From NCBI RefSeq assembly GCF_039538765.1, contig NZ_BAABCJ010000001.1, positions 1,178,001 to 1,242,000 of the forward strand: DNA of 64,000 nucleotides, given 5' to 3'. The stretch is from Zhihengliuella alba. GTDB taxonomy: Bacteria; Actinomycetota; Actinomycetes; Actinomycetales; Micrococcaceae. Under the pieces are notes generated by a model. The model did no database searches, had not been told where the DNA came from, and worked only from the letters and a program-made list of their open reading frames with translations. Of this stretch, positions 58,438-64,000 are shown one piece after another; the stretch's first letter is position 1; each line of letters opens with the position of its first letter. Made by a program: the position numbers and the translations under genes.

Positions 58438-58626
58438 GGTTGCGTGTGGTCCTTCCGGGACATTCATGCGATGGAAGTGGAGTGACGGCAACGCCCGCGA
58501 CGGACGAGCCTCCACGGCGGCGTTGTTCGGAACGCCTCCGCGAGCACCCTCGCTACCTCAATCCACGAATCACCGGTCGCCCGCAGCCGTCGGCACCCGG
58601 AGGTGCGTCTGGCAGTCGGGGCTTCC

Positions 58627-58670
58627 GAGTGCTAAACCAATTATTGGCACTCTCGAGCGGAGAGTGCAAG
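58627..58670 (-). promoter_or_regulatory. CIRCE operator with an extra half-site and embedded promoter
   Basis: TTGGCACTC (58644-58652), 9 bp, GAGTGCAAG (58662-58670) is a good CIRCE element for HrcA. A perfect extra half-site GAGTGCTAA lies at 58627-58635, 8 bp away. On the minus strand TTGCAC (58669-58664) and AATAAT (18-bp spacer) form a promoter inside it. The next 131 nt to the alditol oxidase stop hold nothing I recognise. Confidence 0.85.
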
Positions 58671-58801
58671 TAGGCCGACGGGCGGCCGCCCGCCCGCCGG
58701 CGCCGCTCGGGTGGGCGGGGGCACGGAGCGCACCCCGGCGGTGCTCCGGCCGGGCCCGGCCCGGCGCGGCCCCGGGCCCCGAGTCCCGGGTTCCGAACCG
58801 G

Positions 58802-60061
58802 TTACAGGCCCAGTCGCCGGAGGAAGTCGTTGACGAAGCGTCCCTGCGGGTCGTGCCGGCGCTGCAGCGCGACGAAGTCGTCCCAGCGCTCGTAGCCGCC
58901 CGCGACGGAGGCCGGGTCCAGCTGCCAGAGCTTGCCCCAGTGCGCCCGCACGCCCTCGCCGAGGGCCGCCTCGAGCTCCGGCAGGAGCGCCTCGACCGCC
59001 GGCTGGTCCGGCCTCCACGTGAAGTGGAAGGCCACGACGTCCTGCCCGTAGGCGGGGCTCAGCCAGAGGTCGTCCGCCCGGACGGTGCGCAGCTCGGAGA
59101 CCTGCACGAGCGGCGCCAGGCGGGGCCCGAGCGCCTGCACGCGGGCGATCGCGGCGCGCGCGGCCTCCCGGGGCAGGAAGTACTCGGACTGCAGCTCGTC
59201 ACCGCTGGAGGGGGTGAAGGCCAGTCGGAAGTGCGGCAGGCGCTCCGACCACAGACCGGGCAGTCCGAGCTGCTCGGTGCTCGCGCGGGTGTCGCCCCCG
59301 GGCAGCGGATGGCGCGGACCGTCCGCCGGCCGGGCCCCGAGTCCGGCGAGAACCGCCGCCGCGTTGCCCGCAGGGGCGTCGGCGCGGTCCTTGACCCAGA
59401 TCTGGTCCACCCCGCCGGTCCCGCCCCAGGAGGTGAACAGCGAGACGCTGGTGCCGCACCCAGTGACGGCGTCGAAGTTCTCGACCACGGTGGCCCAGTC
59501 GAGCGACTCGAAGACCGTCTGGACGACCTGGTAGGCCGGCTCGACGTCGAGCTCCACGCGGACCACCACGCCGAGGGCCCCGAGGTGCACCACGGCCCCC
59601 GCGAAGTCCTCGTCGCCGCGCCGGTAGGTGCGCTCGGCGCCGTCGGGGGCCAGGAACGTCAGGGCGCGGACCGAGGTGGCGAGCGACCCGAGCCGGTCCC
59701 CCGAGCCGTGCGTCCCCGTGGCGATCGCTCCGGCGACCGAGATGTGGGGCAGCGAGGCCAGGTTCGCCAGGGCCAGGCCGTGCCGGGCGAGCTCCACCGC
59801 CAGGTCGCCGTAGCGCACGCCCCCGCCGAGGCCGACCGAGCGCCGGTCCGCGGCGATCTCGATGCCGGCCGGGAGGTCCTCGGCCGAGACGAGCGTGCCG
59901 GCGGTGTCGGTGATCGTGTTGAAGGAGTGCCGGCTGCCGACGACGCGCAGCTCCCCCTCGCCGGCGAGCGCCGCGAGGAGCTCCTCGCGGCTGCTCGGCC
60001 GGGCCATGGCCCCCGCACGGTAGGCGAGGTTCCCCGCCCAGTTGGTCTCGCTCGGTTGCAT
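58802..60061 (-). CDS. Alditol oxidase (AldO-like, covalent FAD)
   Basis: 419 residues closely resembling Streptomyces alditol oxidase: TNWAGNLAYRAG, the flavinylation His in VVGSRHSFN (H45), GGGVRYGDLAVELARHGLALANLASLPHISVAGAIATGTHGSG, read in parts, and ERLPHFRLAFTPSSGDELQSEY. It oxidises C1 of polyols such as xylitol, sorbitol or arabinitol to the aldose with hydrogen peroxide as by-product. GGAGAGG precedes the ATG. It follows the arabinofuranosidase gene by 130 nt on the same strand, suggesting pentose or pentitol metabolism. Confidence 0.9.
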   Translation of the reverse strand: MQPSETNWAGNLAYRAGAMARPSSREELLAALAGEGELRVVGSRHSFNTITDTAGTLVSAEDLPAGIEIAADRRSVGLGGGVRYGDLAVELARHGLALANLASLPHISVAGAIATGTHGSGDRLGSLATSVRALTFLAPDGAERTYRRGDEDFAGAVVHLGALGVVVRVELDVEPAYQVVQTVFESLDWATVVENFDAVTGCGTSVSLFTSWGGTGGVDQIWVKDRADAPAGNAAAVLAGLGARPADGPRHPLPGGDTRASTEQLGLPGLWSERLPHFRLAFTPSSGDELQSEYFLPREAARAAIARVQALGPRLAPLVQVSELRTVRADDLWLSPAYGQDVVAFHFTWRPDQPAVEALLPELEAALGEGVRAHWGKLWQLDPASVAGGYERWDDFVALQRRHDPQGRFVNDFLRRLGL

Positions 60062-60191
60062 CGATTCCTCTCCCGGGGCCCGTCCGGACCGCCGCAGCCC
60101 TCGGTCGCGCCGGTGGCCTCCGTGAACATTCTGCCCGCGGGAGGCGCGGTCGATCGCCGCCGCCCCGCCCGCCGTCGTGCTCCCCTCCGCG

Positions 60192-61703
60192 TCAGGCGAG
60201 CCCCACGGCCGTCCAGGAGACCGGCGGCAGGGCCACCGTGAGCCGCCCGTCGACGACGCGGGCGGACTCGTTGCGCCGCGTCGTCACGCGCTCCGGGTCC
60301 TCCAGGGTGTTCTTGGCGTAGTGGTCCTCGTCGGCCATGAGGTGGCTCTCCTCGACGGACAGGTCCCCGAGTCGCGTGACGTCCACCGTGACGGTCAGCT
60401 CCTCCGTGGTGCTGCGGTTCACGAGGAAGACGGCGGCGCGGCCCGTCTCGTCGTCGTGGGTGGCCGCGGCGTCGACCAGCGGGACCTCGCCGTAGCGCTC
60501 CGTTGGGTAGGTGCCGGCCTGCACCGGCAGGCGGAGGGCCCGGCCCCGGGCCAGCCGCGACGTGATCGAGAACGGGAAGAACGTGGTCTGCCGCCAGGCC
60601 GGCCCGCCGGGCTCGGTCATGATGGGGCCGATCACGTTGACCAGCTGGGCCAGCGACGCGCTGGTGACCCGGTCGGCGTGGTTGAGCAGGGAGATCATGA
60701 GGCTGCCGAAGACGACGGCGTCCGCGACGGAGTACACGTCCTCCAGCAGGCGCGGCGCGACGGGCCAGTTGTCCAGCCCCGCGATCTTGTCCACGTTCTC
60801 GAACCGGGACTGGTACCAGACGTTCCACTCGTCGAAGGCGATGTCGATCCGCTTCTGCGAGCCGCGGACCGCGCCGACGTGATCCGCCGTCGCGACGACG
60901 GACTCGATGAAGCGGTCCATGTCCACCGCGGAGGCGAGGAAGGATCCGAGGTCCCCGCCCTTCTCCTCGTAGTAGGCGTGGCAGGAGATGTAGTCGACGT
61001 CGTCGTACGTGTGCGTCAGGACCGTGCGCTCCCACTCGCCGAACGTCGGCATGTGGGCGCTGGAGGATCCGCAGACCACGAGTTCGAGGTCCGCATCCAC
61101 CATGCGCATGGCCTTGGCGGTCTGCGCGGCGATCTTGCCGTAGTCCTCGGCCGAGCGGTGCCCCACCTGCCAGGGGCCGTCCATCTCGTTGCCGAGGCAC
61201 CACATCTTCACGCCGAAGGGCTCGCGGCGTCCGTTGCCGATGCGGCGCTCGGCCAGGGCCGTGCCGCCGGGGATATTGGCGTACTCGAGCAGCTCGAGCG
61301 CCTCGCGGGTGCCGCGGGTCCCGAGGTTCACGGCCAGCATCAGCTCGCTGCCGACCTTCTCCAGCCAGTCCGCGAACTCGTGCAGCCCGACCTCGTTGGT
61401 CTCGGTCGAGTGCCAGGCCAGGTCGAGGCGGCGGGGCCGATCCTCGCGGGGGCCGACGCTGTCCTCCCACTGGAAGCCGGAGACGAAGTTGCCCCCGGGG
61501 TAGCGGATCGTCGAGACGCCGAGTTCGCGGACGAGCGCGATCACGTCGCGGCGGAATCCGTCCTCGTCGGCCTCTGGGTGCGTGGGTTCGAAGATGCCGT
61601 CGTAGATGTGTCGTCCGAGGTGCTCGACGAACCCGCCGAAGAGCCGCCGCTGCACGGGGCCGACGCTGTGGTTCGGGTCGAGGGTCGAGGATGCGTCAGT
61701 CAT
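60192..61703 (-). CDS. abfA: GH51 alpha-L-arabinofuranosidase
   Basis: 503 residues with the GH51 catalytic pair: acid/base E173 in CLGNEMDGPWQ and nucleophile E292 in FDEWNVWYQ. RYPGGNFVSGFQWEDSVGP is the family N-terminal signature. The C-terminal part is a beta-sandwich. No signal peptide, so it releases arabinose from imported oligosaccharides in the cytoplasm. It lies behind two sugar ABC permease genes, across a 12-bp intercistronic hairpin. Confidence 0.95.
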   Translation of the reverse strand: MTDASSTLDPNHSVGPVQRRLFGGFVEHLGRHIYDGIFEPTHPEADEDGFRRDVIALVRELGVSTIRYPGGNFVSGFQWEDSVGPREDRPRRLDLAWHSTETNEVGLHEFADWLEKVGSELMLAVNLGTRGTREALELLEYANIPGGTALAERRIGNGRREPFGVKMWCLGNEMDGPWQVGHRSAEDYGKIAAQTAKAMRMVDADLELVVCGSSSAHMPTFGEWERTVLTHTYDDVDYISCHAYYEEKGGDLGSFLASAVDMDRFIESVVATADHVGAVRGSQKRIDIAFDEWNVWYQSRFENVDKIAGLDNWPVAPRLLEDVYSVADAVVFGSLMISLLNHADRVTSASLAQLVNVIGPIMTEPGGPAWRQTTFFPFSITSRLARGRALRLPVQAGTYPTERYGEVPLVDAAATHDDETGRAAVFLVNRSTTEELTVTVDVTRLGDLSVEESHLMADEDHYAKNTLEDPERVTTRRNESARVVDGRLTVALPPVSWTAVGLA

Positions 61704-61736
61704 GTTTTCACTTTCGTCGCGTGGGGGGGGTGCGGT

Positions 61737-61767
61737 CCCGGCGCGCCGCCGTCGCCGGCGCGCCGGG
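61737..61767 (-). terminator. Intercistronic hairpin before abfA
   Basis: A 12-bp perfect stem (CCCGGCGCGCCG with its complement, loop of 7) lies in the 75-nt gap between the permease and arabinofuranosidase genes. It may be a partial terminator or an mRNA-stabilising end. Confidence 0.6.
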
Positions 61768-61778
61768 GAGCTGCGGTC

Positions 61779-62663
61779 CTACTTGATGGCGCCCGTGCTG
61801 AGGCCGCCCTGCCAGTAGCGCTGCAGGAAGAGGAAGGACAGGATCAGCGGAACGACCGAGATGAAGGCGCCCGACGTGATGAGGTTCCACACCTGCTCGC
61901 CGCCGGCCCCGGCGTTGGAGAGTGCGGTCCAGCGGTTCAGGCCGACGGTGACCGGCAGCAGGTCCGGGTCGGTGAGGACGGCCAGTGGCAGGAAGAAGTT
62001 GTTCCACGTCACGACGACGGAGAGCAGCAGCACCGTCACCACGCCGGGGCGGAGCATCGGGAGGACTACGGTGACGAATGTCCGGATCTCGCCGGCACCG
62101 TCGATCCGGGAGGCCTCGATGATCTCGTCCGGGATGGCGTCCTGGGTGTAGATGCGCATCAGGTAGACGCCGAACGGGTTCAGCAGGGAGGGCAGGATGA
62201 CGGCCCACGGCGTGTTGATGATGCCGTAGTCGCTCAGCAGCACGAAGGTGGGGATCACCAGCGCGGTCAGCGGCACCATGACGGAGCCGAGGATGAGGGT
62301 GAAGACCCAGCTGCCGCCGCGGAACCGGAACTTCGCGAACCCGTACCCGGCGAGGACCGCGAGTATCGTGGCGCCGATGCCGCTGGTGAACGCGTAGAGG
62401 AACGAGTTCCCGAGCCAGCGCCAGTAGATGCCGTCCTGATGCTGGAAGAGACCGGCGATGTTGCCGAAGAGCGCGAAATCGTCGGCGAACCAGAAGGCGG
62501 GGCTGCCGAACAGGCCGGCGGTGTCCTTGGTGGCGGCGACCACGAGCCACCAGATGGGGATGATGAAGTAGAACGCCAGGATGATCAGGAAGGCGTGGGA
62601 GCCGACCCGCCGGCGGCCGGCCGGGCGCCGGGCACGGATGGTGCTTGTCGGGGTTGCCATCAT
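61779..62663 (-). CDS. Carbohydrate ABC transporter permease (MalG-like)
   Basis: 294 residues with six predicted membrane helices and the EAA loop EASRIDGAGEIRTFVTVVLPML of CUT1 sugar importers. The N-terminus is basic, and TM1 is HAFLIILAFYFIIPIWWLVV. ATG at 62663 overlaps the stop of the partner permease (ATGA), so the two are translationally coupled. Likely cargo is arabino-oligosaccharides, inferred from abfA. Confidence 0.93.
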   Translation of the reverse strand: MMATPTSTIRARRPAGRRRVGSHAFLIILAFYFIIPIWWLVVAATKDTAGLFGSPAFWFADDFALFGNIAGLFQHQDGIYWRWLGNSFLYAFTSGIGATILAVLAGYGFAKFRFRGGSWVFTLILGSVMVPLTALVIPTFVLLSDYGIINTPWAVILPSLLNPFGVYLMRIYTQDAIPDEIIEASRIDGAGEIRTFVTVVLPMLRPGVVTVLLLSVVVTWNNFFLPLAVLTDPDLLPVTVGLNRWTALSNAGAGGEQVWNLITSGAFISVVPLILSFLFLQRYWQGGLSTGAIK

Positions 62664-63601
62664 TTGAGACCGCTCTGCTTGCGTGTGAGGAAGAGGAACA
62701 CGAACGACCCGATGAACACGAGGATGCCCAGCGAGAAGGCGATGGCCGACGCGTAGTTGAACTGGCTGTAGGAGAACGCCAGCGAGAACGCGTACATGTT
62801 CGGCGTGTACGCCGCGTCGATCGATCCCTGGGCGATGCTCTGGAGGACGACGGGCTCCGTGAAGAACTGCAGGGTGCCGATCAGCGCGAAGGTGATGACC
62901 ATGACCATCGAGGACGAGATCATGGGGATCTTGATCCGCAGCGCCGTCTGGAGCCCGTTGGCGCCGTCGATCCGTGCCGCCTCGTAGATGGCCGGGTCGA
63001 TGGCCCGCAGCGCGGAGTAGATGACCACCATGTAGTAGCCGGCCCACTGCCAGGTCACGATGTTCACGAGCGAGGCGAAGATCGTGTCCGGGCCGAGGAA
63101 GTTCGGCGCGTCGAGCCCGAGTGCCGTGAAGATCGTGGCGCCGGGCCCGAAGCGGGGGCTGTACAGGAAGCTCCACATCAGGGCGCCGATTACCACCGGG
63201 ACGGCGTACGGGACGAAGATGAAGAGCCGCGTCAGCTTGGACAGCCAGGTCGACAGCGTGTCGAGGACCAGGGCCGCGATCAGGGCGACAATCAGCTGCG
63301 CCGGGATCATCACCGCTCCGAAGCCGAGGACGCGGAGCATCCCCTCCAGGAACAGGGGGTCGTTGAAGGCCCGGACGTAGTTGGCCAGTCCGGTGAACTC
63401 GGTCCCCGCGGCGAGGGTCGAGGTGAAGAGGCTCATCCAGAGCGCGTAGCCCAGGGGGATGATCAGGAAGAGCGCGAAGACCAGCAGGAAGGGCGAGACG
63501 AAGAGCCAGCCCCAGCGCTGGCGCCGCCGGACGAGGACCGACCCCGCGGAGGCGCGGGCCCGGCTCGCGACCGGGCTCGGCTCGAGCGTCTGAGTCGTCA
63601 T
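62660..63601 (-). CDS. Carbohydrate ABC transporter permease (MalF-like)
   Basis: 313 residues, six membrane helices, with the EAA loop YEAARIDGANGLQTALRIKIPM that contacts the ATPase. TM1 is WGWLFVSPFLLVFALFLIIPLGYALW. AGGAG lies before the ATG at 63601. It pairs with the downstream permease and the upstream solute-binding protein. The ATPase (MsiK-like) is not in the window and may be shared. Confidence 0.93.
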   Translation of the reverse strand: MTTQTLEPSPVASRARASAGSVLVRRRQRWGWLFVSPFLLVFALFLIIPLGYALWMSLFTSTLAAGTEFTGLANYVRAFNDPLFLEGMLRVLGFGAVMIPAQLIVALIAALVLDTLSTWLSKLTRLFIFVPYAVPVVIGALMWSFLYSPRFGPGATIFTALGLDAPNFLGPDTIFASLVNIVTWQWAGYYMVVIYSALRAIDPAIYEAARIDGANGLQTALRIKIPMISSSMVMVITFALIGTLQFFTEPVVLQSIAQGSIDAAYTPNMYAFSLAFSYSQFNYASAIAFSLGILVFIGSFVFLFLTRKQSGLK

Positions 63602-63636
63602 GGTGTATCTCCTAGTGGGACGGGAGGGCCGTGCGG

Positions 63637-63668
63637 GGCCCCGTCCCGCCGGCTGGCGGGACGGGGCC
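63637..63668 (-). terminator. Intercistronic hairpin after the solute-binding protein gene
   Basis: A 14-bp perfect stem (GGCCCCGTCCCGCC with its complement, 4-nt loop GGCT) follows the binding-protein stop codon by 33 nt. It probably lowers permease expression relative to the binding protein. Confidence 0.7.
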
Positions 63669-63700
63669 GGACACGTCGGGGGTGGCGGCCGGATCGGCGG

Positions 63701-64000
63701 CTATTTCAGCGTGAAGCCCTGCTCCTGGGCGTACTTCTCGAGGCTGCCCTGGAGGTCCTCGAGGGCGCCCGCGGCTTCCTTCTGCCCCTCGGTCATCGCG
63801 AAGAGCTCCTCCGTGAGCTGGTCGTAGGCGTAGTTCTGGAAGGGGCTGAACGTGAAGCCCTCGTAGCCCTGGGCGGCCTCGAGGAAGACGTCCTCGTTGA
63901 TCTTCTGGCCGCCGAAGAAGGGGTACTCCAGCTCGCGGAAGTACTCGGATTCGAGCATCGGCTTCCAGAGCGGGAACAGTGCGGCCTCCTCGACCCCGAT
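63701..64000 (-). CDS. Sugar ABC transporter solute-binding protein (C-terminal part)
   Basis: The last 99 codons of a gene cut by the window end. Sequence such as YEGFTFSPFQNYAYDQLTEEL and AAGALEDLQGSLEKYAQEQGF is typical of the C-terminus of CUT1-type extracellular binding proteins, whose mature form is lipid-anchored outside the membrane. The signal peptide lies outside the window. Order binding protein, MalF-like, MalG-like, abfA supports arabino-oligosaccharide uptake. Confidence 0.85.
   Translation of the reverse strand: MGVEEAALFPLWKPMLESEYFRELEYPFFGGQKINEDVFLEAAQGYEGFTFSPFQNYAYDQLTEELFAMTEGQKEAAGALEDLQGSLEKYAQEQGFTLK

Overview
The window is G+C-rich DNA, roughly 70 percent by eye, tightly packed with genes on both strands. 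Several features point to an actinobacterium, most likely Micrococcales/Micrococcaceae (an inference from gene content, not a tested placement). These are a DtxR/IdeR regulator with the full set of metal ligands, a WXG100 protein, a c-di-AMP riboswitch in front of an NlpC/P60 hydrolase, DUF3027 and DUF6457 proteins, a groEL with a CIRCE operator and no groES beside it, many GTG/TTG starts, and several start codons sitting 6-7 nt after a TAnnnT box, which suggests leaderless mRNAs. I see no phage, insertion sequence, CRISPR array, rRNA or replication origin.

Layout. 1-9 kb: the end of an amino-acid ABC ATPase; menaquinone genes menC and menD with a Tat-exported PhoX-type phosphatase between them; a PAP2 phosphatase; an MFS permease; a metallo-beta-lactamase-fold hydrolase. 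9-25 kb: a large RecB-like nuclease/helicase fusion; a siderophore-interacting protein under an iron box; a small unknown gene behind a structured leader; a thioesterase and App1-type phosphatase pair; an inositol-monophosphatase family enzyme; an MmpS-like membrane protein; a VIT1/CCC1 metal transporter; methylmalonate-semialdehyde dehydrogenase; a SWIM-SNF2 helicase. 25-31 kb: a locus with an agmatinase-family ureohydrolase, a ThDP decarboxylase-like enzyme, a frameshifted zinc alcohol dehydrogenase, an XRE-cupin regulator and a sodium:solute symporter. It looks like a guanidino-compound catabolic module.

31-46 kb: sucCD, a UvrD/PcrA helicase, tRNA-Arg(CCT), a ROK regulator divergent from a NUDIX hydrolase with two palindromes between them, an ABC exporter, and a molybdenum block (FdhF/YdeP-type oxidoreductase, FdhD, MoeA, DUF6457, MobA, then an HNH nuclease gene). 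46-50 kb: two cell-wall hydrolase genes with complex leaders, then dtxR/ideR. 50-58.5 kb: serC, a DUF3027 and cold-shock-domain pair, a PhoP/PhoR-like two-component system followed by a WXG100 gene, a DUF4031-HD fusion and groEL. 58.8-64 kb: an alditol oxidase, a GH51 arabinofuranosidase, two sugar ABC permeases and the end of a solute-binding protein, forming an arabinan/arabinoside utilisation locus.

The most interesting points are the guanidino-acid locus with its candidate operator; the riboswitch and the second, unclassified leader in front of the two hydrolases, both with 11-bp-phased repeats; the twin palindromes beside an unusual ROK protein; the three-half-site CIRCE; and a WXG100 gene directly after a PhoPR-like pair.
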